A program made the position numbers and the translations under genes. The notes beneath the pieces were generated by a model that worked only from the letters and a program-made list of their open reading frames with translations, ran no database searches and was not told the DNA's origin. Shown in pieces: positions 11,101 to 21,139 of a stretch of DNA of 60,000 bases. Position 1 is the first letter of the stretch, and the number at the start of each line of letters is the position of its first letter. The DNA comes from Apostichopus japonicus (taxonomy: Eukaryota > Echinodermata > Holothuroidea > Aspidochirotida > Stichopodidae), in assembly GCF_037975245.1 (NCBI RefSeq), contig NC_092580.1, positions 29,541,501 to 29,601,500 of the forward strand, read 5' to 3'.

Positions 11101-13264
11101 TGCAGTACCTAAATTTTATATGGCATGGGTTTTCTAAAGTAGCCAAATCATGCAAGGAGCAGTAAAATCAATGAACTGTTTACTTGAGTACCTTTACTTC
11201 TATGGTCAAGGTTTTGACTTACAGATTCTGGGAGAAAATGTTTTCCAGAATTTTTATTGTTAAGCAACCTACTTCGGCTACCAGAGTATCTTGCCTATGT
11301 AGTATTAAAAATTACTTCATATCCTCATATCATATAACTGATTACAGTGGAGCTGTGGCCATTGTGCATATTAAGGAGTATGGCATAGATGAGCAAAACA
11401 GCAGTCACTGCATCAAAAGTAGAACAGGCAGTATTTTGGAAACTGTGGTCCCTTTTCATTGCTCTACTGACTATAGCTTATACCTTGTAGCCCCATAACA
11501 GAACAGTGTGCAGTGGAACTCTAGTACGGTAGCACATAAATAGGAACCATTCCCACAGTATGGAACTGTAAGGGTGCCATCAAAATGTCAAACTCTTTGG
11601 TAACTATAGTACCACATTGCAACAAAATGATTGATTCTTCAGTTAATATATTAACAAATTGCAACAAAGTGACAAAGTGCCTAAAGGAATCACGAAGGAA
11701 GGAATCAAAGACAATTTATATTATTCGGTAACCTCAAAACTCTCTAATATTCGATTTTTAAGTGAAACGCTTCCTGTTTGACGGAATAAACTCGCTTTGA
11801 AAATTGGCTCCTAAGGCCTCACCACAATGCACAGTACGCTTGGAATTCCATATTGATGACGTCATAGAGGAATAACTCAATCGAGCAGTAGCACTTTCTC
11901 TGTACAAACGCTGTACTAAAGCGCAATCAGTAAAGAACAATTTCATTGAGTTTTAAGGTTACTGAATGATATCAATTGTCTTTGATCCCTGCCTTTGTTA
12001 TTTAAATCTGACCAGTGCGGACTTCAACCTTATGCTGCAGACTGATTATTTATCAAATGTCATTAAACTTAACAATTTTCAGCAAAAAGTGATAAATTGA
12101 TGACTATACATATTTCACCAATTCAACAGTTTGCAACAGAATGATGAATTACATTCAGAAAATCATCATTTCAATACTTTATAGCAAAACGGTGTATTGA
12201 TCTCGTAAAAATCTTGTCAATTTAACATTTTGCGACAAAATTCCTAATTATGCTCGCATTGATCGGAATGTCATAAATTCCAACATTTTGCAGGAAAATT
12301 ATTAATTGATCATTCCGATAAATTTGAGGAAATCAACAATTTGCAGAAAGATCGATTAGATTTATTATGCTCACATCGGGAACGTCATAAATGTCAACAT
12401 TTTGAAGCAAAATGATGAATTGCAGCAAAATTTCCGAAAAAGATCTTCATAGTTTGACTGCACCCTTAACAGTTTCATAATATACAGCCTGTCTTGAATT
12501 ATAACACATTTATACTATCATTTAGTATTGAGTTTGGCCTTTCTTTGGGTGGAGGAGGTGGTTTGGGGAAGGGAAGGGAAGAGGTACAATCAAAAGTCAG
12601 CATGAAACTAGAACAGATCTTTTATCACATTGGTACTAAAGAGAAACTACCAAAATATTCTTGTTGTGTAAAAATATTCTTGTTGTGTAAAATATTCTTG
12701 TTGTGTAAAAATATTCTTGTATATGTTATTTTTTTGCTCTTTCCAGAAAACAATGAAAAAGACTTTGTGACTGTAACATCAAAATTCCAACAGCATACAC
12801 CGAGGCCACTCATACCACCTGCAAACACAGCAAAGTACAGAATGATCTATCCCGAGGATAGTGTCTCAACCGTCACCGATATCGATATGTGTACGGTCAC
12901 CTCGTCTTCGGCAGGTCCCGATTTCAGAAGGCTTGACCTACCTGATAGAGAGATGTACACCCAATTACAACAGGACTTTCATTTACCCCCAACTCCAGAC
13001 GAGGGGTACCATGAAACATCTCATCCTCAAATGAGCGTGAACCCTTGGCGGTTTATTGGAGGGGCGGTCAGACAAGATAGCGGTATTTCCGTCGTGTCCA
13101 ACGGGCATGTAGAAGAACACGGCATGGAAATGGGCTATGATGGTAACAGGTTGAGGAGACCCAATGGAGGTTATCACCCTATTAGTCAGCCATATGACCC
13201 CAACCAACTAAACTTGCCTCTCGGCGGTGTAAGGCGACAGATTTCGAAAGAAACCACTATGTAA
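5077..13264 (+). CDS. Gene 1: IL-17-receptor-like membrane protein lacking a SEFIR domain (5' partial)
   Basis: Six exons were joined by eye: 5077-5127, 6323-6489, 7888-7974, 8590-8716, 10366-10533, 12747-13264. All junctions are GT-AG with consistent phases (1-1, 1-0, 0-0, 0-1, 1-1, 1-stop). The product is a type I membrane protein. A Cys-Cys linker exon (DCGILP...C) precedes a fibronectin-III-like domain (VDVSFTVIND..., NVTAGVYYF) with N-glycosylation sequons and a closing Cys pair (PESCADPHWGITHCP). One transmembrane helix follows, then CCCKYCSCKYCSKYFWC, then about 170 cytoplasmic residues with a DSGI motif. The pattern resembles the second ectodomain of the IL-17 receptor family, especially IL17RD. 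No SEFIR-like segment is visible between helix and tail. The family call is by remembered motif similarity and is moderate; the exon structure is firmer. Earlier exons must lie left of the window. Confidence 0.6.
5385..5425. repeat. TA/CA-rich microsatellite
   Basis: A short TATATATA then ACATACACATACATACAC run directly upstream of the tRNA-like SINE head. Confidence 0.7.
5428..5700 (+). mobile_element. tRNA-derived SINE with hammerhead-like segment
   Basis: The head has RNA polymerase III boxes: A box TGGCTGAGTGG (5437-5447) and B box GAGTTCGATTCC (5479-5490), spaced as in a Leu/Ser-like tRNA. Right after the head comes a hammerhead-like core (5500-5529), then a non-tRNA body whose end I could not define; 5700 is arbitrary. 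It sits in an intron of gene 1 in sense orientation. It is not a functional tRNA gene, since the acceptor stem does not close. Confidence 0.6.
5493..5540 (+). ncRNA. Hammerhead-ribozyme-like motif in the SINE
   Basis: CTGATGA (5500-5506), a 4-bp stem GTCC/GGAC with loop CAAAA, then AAAAC and GGGTC. The canonical form is CUGAUGA, stem II, GAAA, short stem III, then a cleavage site after UH, here GTC ending at 5529. Two weaknesses: G12 of GAAA is A in this copy, and stem I pairs poorly (about four pairs). It is probably an inactive descendant of an active ribozyme, resembling those of schistosome Sm-alpha SINEs. Confidence 0.5.
6323..6489 (+). CDS. Gene 1 exon b: fibronectin-III-like half-domain (phase 1 to 0)
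   Basis: Acceptor ttttacag, donor gtaagc. It encodes 56 residues including the beta-strand phrase YTVDVSFTVINDADFYVVGF and NNWT as a glycosylation sequon. It is the counterpart of gene 2 exon 7 (VVHVSFSVNSNSKWYPGYAL). Confidence 0.75.
7888..7974 (+). CDS. Gene 1 exon c: end of fibronectin-III-like domain (phase 0 to 0)
   Basis: Acceptor accccag, donor gtgagt. Twenty-nine codons end TNVTAGVYYFL, comparable with RDIPIGRYVIT in gene 2 exon 8 and with the NVSPGDYIIEL-like strand that I recall in IL17RD. Confidence 0.75.
8030..8260. repeat. Degenerate array of self-complementary ACCATNGTNNCCATGGT-like units
   Basis: Many imperfect copies of ACCATTG/CAATGGT, GTACATACCAT and CACCATGG follow one another, some inverted, within intron c-d of gene 1. 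The unit is about 18-25 bp and poorly conserved. Confidence 0.5.
8590..8716 (+). CDS. Gene 1 exon d: Cys-pair and membrane-proximal stalk (phase 0 to 1)
   Basis: Acceptor tttttcag, donor gtaggt. It encodes VAPNYPESCADPHWGITHCP followed by a Ser/Thr/Glu-rich stalk. The C...C spacing resembles the last disulfide of IL-17 receptor ectodomains. Confidence 0.7.
9165..9445. repeat. AT-rich tandem array, unit about 40 bp
   Basis: About seven diverged copies of a unit around ATAGCAATTATATTATTATAA, in the intron between exons d and e of gene 1. Confidence 0.65.
9790..10160. repeat. Dispersed 190-bp repeat flanked by a local duplication
   Basis: The block 9874-10078 recurs at 14893-15085 in the same orientation (shared GATTAGGGATAAAAAGTTTC). 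It is flanked by two copies of a block of about 75 bp (9790-9868 and 10083-10160, both with TTCAATTTTCCAGTCTAGCT). Family unknown. Confidence 0.7.
10366..10533 (+). CDS. Gene 1 exon e: transmembrane helix and Cys-rich juxtamembrane segment (phase 1 to 1)
   Basis: Acceptor ttattatag, donor gtaagt. About 22 hydrophobic residues (YIILIVTGTVFVLVLVCFLF) are followed by CCCKYCSCKYCSKYFWC, in which KYCSC is nearly duplicated. Clustered cysteines beside a helix are typical palmitoylation sites, which is inferred here. Confidence 0.85.
10534..11694. other. Intron sequence between membrane exon and tail exon of gene 1
   Basis: I searched this stretch for SEFIR-like coding sequence on the plus strand and found none. 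Two open frames (10956-11165, 11184-11498) have no domain-like composition or matching splice sites. Confidence 0.5.
11695..11995. mobile_element. MITE-like element with long terminal inverted repeats
   Basis: The left end (11695-11742) and right end (11948-11995) are inverted repeats of about 48 bp with roughly seven mismatches, both containing ATCAAAGACAATT and AACCTNAAAACTC in complement. The interior of about 205 bp has no coding potential. I see no target-site duplication. It resembles a non-autonomous DNA transposon of unknown superfamily, in a gene 1 intron. Confidence 0.7.
12040..12440. repeat. Degenerate array with TTGCAACAAAATGATGAATTG-like units
   Basis: Phrases such as CAACATTTTGCAGGAAAATT, CAACAATTTGCAG and GCAAAATGATGAATTGCAGC recur about every 40-70 bp. 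Similar phrases lie left of the MITE (11610-11670), so the MITE appears to have landed in this array. Confidence 0.5.
12652..12720 (+). repeat. 18-bp tandem repeat just before the last exon of gene 1
   Basis: Three full copies and one partial copy of AAAATATTCTTGTTGTGT, ending about 26 bases before the acceptor at 12747. The array occupies the branch-point and pyrimidine region, so copy number could affect splicing. Confidence 0.85.
12747..13264 (+). CDS. Gene 1 last exon: cytoplasmic tail and stop
   Basis: It starts after ctctttccag in phase 1 and runs to TAA at 13262-13264. The 172-residue tail is rich in Ser, Pro, Thr and Tyr, with possible adaptor or phosphorylation sites (PPTPDEGYHE, RQDSGISVV, GYHPI, QPYDP). 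DSGI recalls a motif I remember in the IL17RD tail. There is no SEFIR domain, death domain, TIR domain or kinase. An ATG reading frame begins upstream at 12494, but that part is AT-rich intron containing the 18-bp repeat array. Confidence 0.85.
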
Positions 13265-14890
13265 AAACTGAAGAAGCGTTTTCAAGCAATCTTGTCAGTT
13301 AATACTTGCCATGTATTTGCATGTTCATATCTAAGACACAAGGATTCCAAATAGGAGTGGATTGGGGAAGAAACAGCTTAAACTCCGCAAGAAATGTTTC
13401 CGATTGATTTCAACCGTGGAAGTACAAGTCCAATCTCAGGGATTTTTGGGCTTGTGTCAAGGTTGATTTTTGGGTTGTTTTTCTTGGGTGGGGACAGCGG
13501 GGGGGTGTTGAGAAGGTAACAAGTTGTTATACTTGAACTGTACATAAATGGTGTACTTTTACATTGAAGTTGCCCTAGCCATTTGGTAGCACACTGGACC
13601 ATTAAAGGAAGGATGAGGTATCTAATACCATAAATGTGTTGCCACAATCAACCTAAATTGCTCCAGAAATGATGAAATTCATGAACTTGCAACAATGCAT
13701 GAACAATTTGCAAATAAGACAGTAAAACGATACGTTAAGTTTGTAGGATACAATTTTCTGTTTTAAATTGTCAGGAGACAGTTAGATAGATAGGGTATAT
13801 CAAAGTATATGTTCATAATTATGAGTTGGCTTATATGACACAAAATCAAAACCCATTGCACTATAATTCTCAGGGGGGGACAGGGAGGGGGAATTATGTT
13901 ATTCTGTTGATATTGTACCCTGTGTGTAATACTCTAACATTCTCACTTGACATTCTAATGCTCCTTCTTTTGGCTAGAAAACAGCATGCCTTAACCTCAA
14001 CTTATACGATATTACCAAAAATCATGTTGAGCTACATTTTTCATAACTCCATCTGTCTTCCTCTACCTGCCCACATTTCTACCACCCCCCTACCCCTGCC
14101 CTCACTAACCACCCACCCCCCCCACCACATAAAATAAGCATTGACAATGGGCTTAGAATGCTGATCCAACAACTGTCCAATAAGATGGTCTGAAAGTCTT
14201 TCCAATCTCTGTCTTGTGTGCATGAAAAGGGGAGCAATATCACACATTGTGAAAGTTTTGTCATTTTTTGTACGTAATGCAGTTTGACAAGAGCGGAGAA
14301 GATATTTTGTAAATAAAACTTTTAAATTTTTTTTTAAGGGCATCATAATTTCCTCTGCGTTTTTTGTAAAAGTAAATCAGCTGAAATCAACAAGACGCTG
14401 TAAGGTGTTGTATGCACAGTGTTACTTGTTTAATTTTCTGTGATTGGTTTTATAGCAACAGGATTTTGTTTTTATACACAATAGGCTTGTACTGTGTTTA
14501 TGGATTTACATAGATATATATAGATATACAGTTTTGTACAATTTTGAAAAATTACAGATATTGTTGTAACCACTTCTTGTCATACAATTTTCCAGGTAGA
14601 TAAATAAAATCATCTGTGGGTGATATAATTTCAGTTTACATTTTACGCAAATTTCGTTTGTATTGGCAAGTTGATCATTCATGCGCAATGTGGATGAAAA
14701 ATGTGAACCACTAACATGAATATATATGAAATTGTTTTGAGCCTCATAATTTACAAAATCATTTATTGAAATGATAATTTGATGGCTATTAGGAAAATAG
14801 TATTTCTTAAGTGTATATAACCAAACCATTTGGTTGTTAAAAGCTGAATCAGCAGTTGTTCAGTTTATAGCACAATATGTACAACAGTTT
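13265..14890. other. Gene 1 3' UTR or downstream sequence
   Basis: No further coding sequence is visible. Possible polyadenylation signals are AATAAA near 14313 and 14592. A C-rich/CA-rich run lies near 14085-14130. Where the transcript ends cannot be decided from the sequence. Confidence 0.4.
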
Positions 14891-14892
14891 AT

Positions 14893-15085
14893 GGGAATGA
14901 TATGCCGAAAGTTTTATAGAGATAATGTTGTGAGAACGGTGTATTGGTGTAGAATTTAAAACAGAAATTACCCTCAAATCTATTTGTCGATAGAGTTACT
15001 GTCACTTTAATATGATTAGGGATAAAAAGTTTCAGTTCTCTGATTTGTACCGTTTTGGGTGCAGGGTGTATCCATCATCTTTGTT
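14893..15085 (+). repeat. Second copy of the dispersed 190-bp repeat
   Basis: It matches 9874-10078 over GGAATGATATGCCGAAA..., ATTACCCTCAAATCTAT and GATTAGGGATAAAAAGTTTC, with small indels. Confidence 0.75.
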
Positions 15086-15360
15086 CCATACTTGGGGTGT
15101 AAGTTTTGTACCTGTATTCATATAGCTACAAATAGGACTTTGTCATCTGTAGCTATCTTAATTGTCAGATCCATGCTTGTTCAGTGCTAGAAGGCAATGT
15201 GTTGTACCTGCATACCCATCCAAGCTACATAAGAGGCTTCCTTGTGTAGCAGGATTCATTCCTTTTGTAATCGTCAAGTCCATGCTGGCATCTTTGCATT
15301 TTGTAATCATCAAGTCCAGAAGTCCACGCATGCTGAAGATTAAATGTGTCTGGCTGTATG

Positions 15361-15637
15361 CTAGCACAAAAAGCTACAATAATAGACTAACTTCTGTAGC
15401 TGGCTTTTTTCAGTGAATATCAAGTGTTTTTGCCTGTTTGCTAGCACAAAAAGCTACAATAATGGACTAACTTCTGTAGCTGGCTTGATTCAGTGAATAT
15501 CAAGTGTTTCTGCCTGTTTGCTAGCACAAAAAGCTACAATAATAGATTTACTTTTGTAGCTGGCTTTATTCAGTGAATATCAAGTGTTTCTGCCTGTTTG
15601 ATAGCACAAAAAGCTACAATAATAGACTTACCTCTGT
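15361..15637. repeat. 80-bp minisatellite, 3.5 copies
   Basis: Copies start at 15361, 15441, 15521 and 15601, each beginning (C/A)TAGCACAAAAAGCTACAAT and containing CAGTGAATATCAAGTGTTT. The period is exactly 80 bp. Confidence 0.9.
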
Positions 15638-15649
15638 AAAATAGATAGA

Positions 15650-15930
15650 TATATAGATAAATAGCATTTATAAAGCCCAGCTTCTATAAGTGCCACAGCA
15701 ACACAGACTTGCACAGATGGGCTAGAATACACACAAAATTAGACCATATCAATCTTATTGTAAAATTGTAGACTATTTGTGAGGAACATATGTTTTAATT
15801 GGTGTTTGAAGGGGTCATGGCCTTCACCTAGGCGAATGTTGGTAGGGAGCGAATTCCAAAGCTTTGGACCACTGAAAGCAAAAGTCCTGGTGGTATAATT
15901 TGTGTGGACACTCGGGATAACAAGGAGTAA
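15650..15930. repeat. Possible old dispersed repeat
   Basis: The stretch around GGTAGGGAGCGAATTCCAAA reads like a LINE or SINE tail common in invertebrate genomes. I cannot place it in a family. Confidence 0.25.
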
Positions 15931-15939
15931 CTAAATACC

Positions 15940-18350
15940 AAATCATTTTTTTCTTTTTTTCTTATTGAAATATACATTTTGTACATATTTACAAAAAGGC
16001 TGTAGATTTTCTCCTTTTACTAGCTGCATTATATTGAGTTTAAAGCTACGATCATTATACTTCTATCAGTAGCTAGCTGTAACATTTAATGTGTTGGAGT
16101 GCAAACTCCAAAGAAGGAATATTTGGTTCATCAGTATACTGCTTTGGGCAAAACTAAAACATCACAAAACAACAATCTCTGTTGGAATTAAGGGTTCTTG
16201 CATAGGATTTGTAGAATATTAAATGTTGTTTGTTTTTTCAACTTAGCTGAAAATGTTTCTTCTCCTAATACTAGACCTACTGCAGGTATGAATCATTTTA
16301 GTTCCTTAGTTGGCTGTTTTTAGGTACATGTAGAACGGCTGACAGAAGTATGAAGGTCGGTTCGGGGGGGGGGGGGACATGGGGAGGATGGAGGTGGTTC
16401 CATGGTACCTAAGGAAATATCTACATGTCCTTTGCATTAATACTTATGATCAATTTATTCATTTATGCTACTTGTATATCAATAACCATTTTTTCTTTCT
16501 TCTGACATTTGTCTTTAATAGTGCTATGTAGCTGCCTGAAGGCTGTTTGTACTTTTGTGATTTTTGGTTGTTGGTTTGTAAAAATGACATAGATAGAGTT
16601 ACATATTTTTTATTACTTTAAATTATTCTGCTTTTGTTTGCTTAACTACAGCAATCAAACTTTATATTGCATTTTATGCACTTTGGCATCACACAGAAAA
16701 ACAAAATGTATTCAATTAATTTACTTTTGGTATTCATTGTATATTTTGAATAGAAAACATCACTTTTTAGTATAGATTGAAATATTGATCTAGATCGTAC
16801 CACGCATTAAGCATCATCGAAAAATTTTACTTAACCGTAATTAATAATGACTCAAGCATAATCACAGTACTTATGGATAAGATTCCATTTTCTTTTCTTT
16901 TTTTCTCTTTCATCTTTAAACTCTTTGCTTCTGTTAAGTCTTCACATTTGGAGTTTGCAGGTCTGTTACCATGCCTCCACACAGTTTTATTATGTAGATC
17001 AATTCAGCAGATACTGCACAAATCTTTGGGCATAGTGAAAGTTGTGACAGGTGCCTCGCAATCCTTCAGCAGCAGTATTCTCTGTTGTATAAACTATTTT
17101 GTAATTTGTAGAATTTTATATCTCCTCCTGTTAGATGATCATTGTTCTTACATAAGAGGCCAGTTTTTGTCTGAAAAGTGTTTATTGTCGTGGCTTCTGG
17201 TTAGGTTAGACAATCTTTCGTAGAGTAGGATGCTAATATTAAAACAGAATCGTCATAGAGACACTAATATTAGCTTTCATTAAACAGGGCAGTACCATTT
17301 TGTATTATTAGTTTGTATTCATATGCCGTGGCAGGTATTGTAGGTGCAATCAAGTTAATGTAGAATCTAAAGATGTTTGTGTGACTGTTAAGGAGTCTTT
17401 CATAGTTTCAAGCAAAAGAGCAAGTTCAGATGTTGGTTAATTTGTAACAAGTCATACTGAGTAATGAGTATGGTTGTTAACAATATATCAAGTATAGTCG
17501 AAGGACCCATTTCGTTCCAGTACCTATTGATACGCCCCTCGGGAAATGTCATGATTTTAATACCATAGCAACAGAAAGTAAACCTAGATTTGATTTTACC
17601 AGCTTGTCTCTCAATGTGTTTTTTAAAAAGTGAAATCAAACCATGATTTTCATTTTTACAGGTTGGTCTAGTTTTCCTGTTAGCTTTCTTTATGTCAGCT
17701 CAAATTGATAAATGTTTTTTTGTTGATTGAAAAGAATGAAAGAAATTCCCCTAACTTAATTTTGTTATGACCTCCTTTTTTTTACCTACTTTTTTTTGGG
17801 GGGGGGCGGGGTATTAGTTATAATTTTTATTAAAACAAAAGGATAGTTTAGAGATAAGTGTATTGTATGGAGACTTCCATAATATGTTTACAAACTGTGC
17901 CGTCATTTGCAGATAGACTTCTAAGGAAATTGCATACACCTTTCTTTCTAATTTGTATAGATGTGAATGTTGTTAATACATCGCAAGAAAGCTACAGATG
18001 TTTTGAGTAGAGAAATTTATTAAAACAATGGGTAAATTTGCTCATTCAAAGTCTTTAAATGCGTGCATAATTGACACAGCCTTGCTAATGTATATTCTGG
18101 CTACAGGGGTGCAGATTAAAGAAACTGTAATGTCATCAAAGAAAGTAGTATTTATTTTGGTATCTTTGCCATATCAGTGGAATGGAAATTTAGAATATTT
18201 CAGTAGAAAATATTTGAAAGATGGCGGTACGCTTCCATGAAGCGGTGACCTATAGCTTGATGTCATTTTCATGTAAACAGAGAGGCAATTTTTTTACAAT
18301 ATTAATCATGAGAAAGGTGTGAAATGTACTCAGAGAGGAAATAGGAAGTA
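15940..18350. other. Intergenic sequence, nothing firm
   Basis: T-rich sequence with a poly-G run at 16364-16376 and a G-run at 17800-17814. A 116-codon frame at 16873-17223 is probably chance. Confidence 0.4.
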
Positions 18351-18354
18351 GTGA

Positions 18355-18456
18355 AGTTTGGGTGGGTGGATGAGTGGGTGGGTGAGTCAGTCAGTGGGTG
18401 AGTGAGTCAGTCAGTCAGTAGTCAATCAGTCAGTCAATCAGTCAGTCAGTCAGTTA
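18355..18456. repeat. GTCA/GTGA/GTGG microsatellite
   Basis: Continuous GTGGGTGA then GTCAGTCA tetranucleotide units. Confidence 0.9.
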
Positions 18457-19098
18457 ATTGTTAATGTGAATTTACAATAACTGCACTCTTTACAAGCATC
18501 TAGATTATTTTACCATCCTAAACATCTCCCACATTTGGAAAAAAAGGTGTTTGCTAAATGAATTCCATATATTTTTCATTCAGTTTGATAATGGAAATGA
18601 AACATTTCATTGCAATTAACTGTAATGAACTGTATGTACAGTTTTTTCTTCAAAAGAATGAGCTAGTTTGAAAGAAATAACTGTCAAACCTTTTGAAAAC
18701 TTGCAACATGACACAAAGGTAGTCTTGGATGCTCATTTTTTGTCTTTCCCTTTTTGGCATAAATGTAATAACAGCCATTTTAGTATTTTTCGGACAGTGG
18801 CAGTGCCACATGTTTATTTTTCTTTCTGTGAATGAGGGATGGCTTTGTAACAGAATTTTTGTGAGCTGAGTATCTCATGGATATTTCATCTACTTTCTTC
18901 CAGTCTTAATTATCTGTATTCAACTTGTGCCTTTATCTATGTGTGTGTATATGGATGAGTTATATATTTTTCAATTTGTTAAGACAAGAGTTGGCCTATG
19001 TAGTGATTTACCCAGAATATGAGAATAGATTTGCAACATATCGTATACAGAGTATCTAGAGTGTTCATCTTTTTTTCCAGATGTATGGATTGTCTTAT

Positions 19099-19172
19099 AT
19101 ATTGTAGCCAAAATAAAGCACCTTGTAGTGTTTATATTGTAGCCAAAATAAAGCACCTTGTAGTGTTTCAGA
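19099..19172. repeat. Tandem duplication of about 37 bp, each copy with AATAAA
   Basis: ATTGTAGCCAAAATAAAGCA followed by CCTTGTAGTGTTT occurs twice in a row. Each copy has a polyadenylation-type hexamer. Confidence 0.85.
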
Positions 19173-19457
19173 ATACCCCCATCCCATTCATTCTTCCCAC
19201 CCCCCCCAAAAAAAAAAAAAATCCCAAGAGAAACAAATCCAATTTTAGTGTTTCAAGAGTTAATATCACATCTGACAATGTGAAACCTGTAGTAGACTCA
19301 TTGTGAAACAGGATATGTTCCCATGTCAAACTCTCAGTAGAAATATATATCTTTCCATTTTCATAAAGTTTATGGCATGACCGTTAAAAATATCTGACCA
19401 TATGTGTGTGTGTGTCAAGCTGTCCCTCACTTTTCAATGTGTGTGTGTGGGGGGAGG

Positions 19458-19481
19458 GAGGCAGAAATGCATTTCTGCCTC
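19458..19481. repeat. Perfect 24-bp palindrome
   Basis: GAGGCAGAAATG is followed at once by its exact reverse complement, next to a GT/G-rich run. Confidence 0.9.
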
Positions 19482-20099
19482 CTCACTTTTTCAATATTAA
19501 ATGTCGAAATCACGACAGTACATATCTCAAAAATTTAGGCACAGGAAAATCATTAGTCTCCATGAACAGTTAAAATTTAGGAATCAAATTGTCAACAGAT
19601 TGATACAACAATAAGTAGAGATTGAGAAGTCCAATTGGACTTGCGAGGGAAAAGTCCAGATGTTTGATGGATATAAAGCTTGTGGAGATTTTAGATGAAA
19701 ACTGTTGATTGTTCATTTTTAACCTCCAAATACTTGTATCAACTTTTTAAATTGAAGAAAAAGCATTAAAACAAAAGTCAAACTTTTGAGATAAGAGAGA
19801 AATTTAGAAAGAAGTTAGTCAACATTGGGAGAGAAAATTTTGAGAATTTTCAACATCCTGTCTGGGTAAGGCAACAACTGAAATCTGACTAGTTTTCTGT
19901 CCATCACTTTTTGATAGCTTCGTATGTCACTGCATGGAAACTTTTGTTTCTAACATGAGAAAAAGCTGGATTTGATTGCCCCAAAAACTGAAATAAAATG
20001 TGATCTCCCTCTTCCAATTTCAAGTGTTCATTTTTTCTTTTCGTTTATGACTAGAATGAAAATCAATCAACTTGGTTGAAGGAAATGGAAAAAATAGCA

Positions 20100-20640
20100 G
20101 ATATTTCCAAAACCGAACACTACACACATAGGCGTAGGAGGCGGGGGGGGGGGGCTCCTACTGAAAGAAAAATAACTTGCAATGATGCAGCTAAAGGAAA
20201 TGAATAGTTTAAAAAATATTTCCTTGATAATTAAAATCAAGTTCTAAGGCCGACTAATTCGCCATTACTAATGTAAAAGAGAATTTGACATAATTGGACC
20301 TAATAATGCTTTTTGTCCATCTACATAATACATTTCGTTGTTTACATTAGCATCCCGCGGTATACTGCGCAATTTCTACGGACCGAACGGTACACGATGG
20401 CATGCAATGTAATAACCGATGCATGCTGATATGATATTGACAACAACATGTTAAACGCGCGCGGAGCGTGCAAAAAATTTAGGTTTTATTTTTCGGGCAA
20501 GTCGTTACAGCCCCCAAAATCAAATTGGGTTCCTATGACTACACACATCGACAGTTTTGAGGCTGTGGAACCGCCATTTTCATGCTCACTGATATGATGT
20601 GATATCTGCTGTTTGCTTTACAAATTCGAACAGGCGCGTA
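20100..20640. repeat. G-run/CGCGNAGCG dispersed repeat sequence
   Basis: AGGCGTAGGAGG plus poly-G, then GCGCGCGGAGCGTGCAAAAA and related phrases mark decayed members of the repeat class seen across the window (20641, 24760, 32080, 48215). Confidence 0.45.
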
Positions 20641-20860
20641 GCGAATAATAATTTGCCAAGGGAGGGGCGAAGCCTGTAGGCAAACTATCTAAGCGTAGCG
20701 CCACCACGAGTTGGCGCGAAGCGTACAAGAAAATTTTGGCCGAAAATGCATCCCAGATCGCTGGAAATGACACTTACCATGCCTTGTAAGTTGCATCCAA
20801 GCATTTTCTATTTCGAATTTACTAGCGATATCATAACAAAAATATGCTCGGGGGGGTGGG
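20630..20860 (+). repeat. Dispersed repeat REP, copy 1
   Basis: It contains GCGCGTAGCGAA, TTGCCAAGGGAGGGGCGAAG, AAAATTTTGGCCGAAAATGC and CCTTGTAAGTTGCATC. The same order occurs at 48215-48420, and part of it, inverted, at 25440-25555. No coding potential; probably non-autonomous. Confidence 0.75.
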
Positions 20861-21139
20861 CGGCGGTCGCCCCATTCCCGAAATGCGTCATGTTCCCCGA
20901 CGACTCGGTCGAGTTCAAGACCAGCCACAGTTGGTTTCATAGCACAATTGTTTAAGGCGTCCATACACCCACACGCGTTAAGATAGACCATATATAGTAT
21001 ATATAAAGATACATTAGTGAAAGCTCTATCTATGAAGTGCTATCTCTTATGATATTGACGGAGCGCACTAGTTTTCTACTCCATGGAATCGCCTGAAGAT
21101 GCGTCGTCTGTAATCCATGGAACCAACGAACTTCTCTGC

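Noticed and set aside
11184-11498. 104-codon frame between gene 1 exons as a SEFIR candidate
   Set aside because: No SEFIR-like motifs and no splice sites in the needed phase 1.
16247-16285. Possible 39-bp exon (acttag to gtatga) downstream of gene 1
   Set aside because: Gene 1 already ends at 13264 and no partner exon follows.
16873-17223. 116-codon plus-strand frame
   Set aside because: T-rich sequence giving Phe/Leu/Ser; no domain, signal or neighbour supports it.
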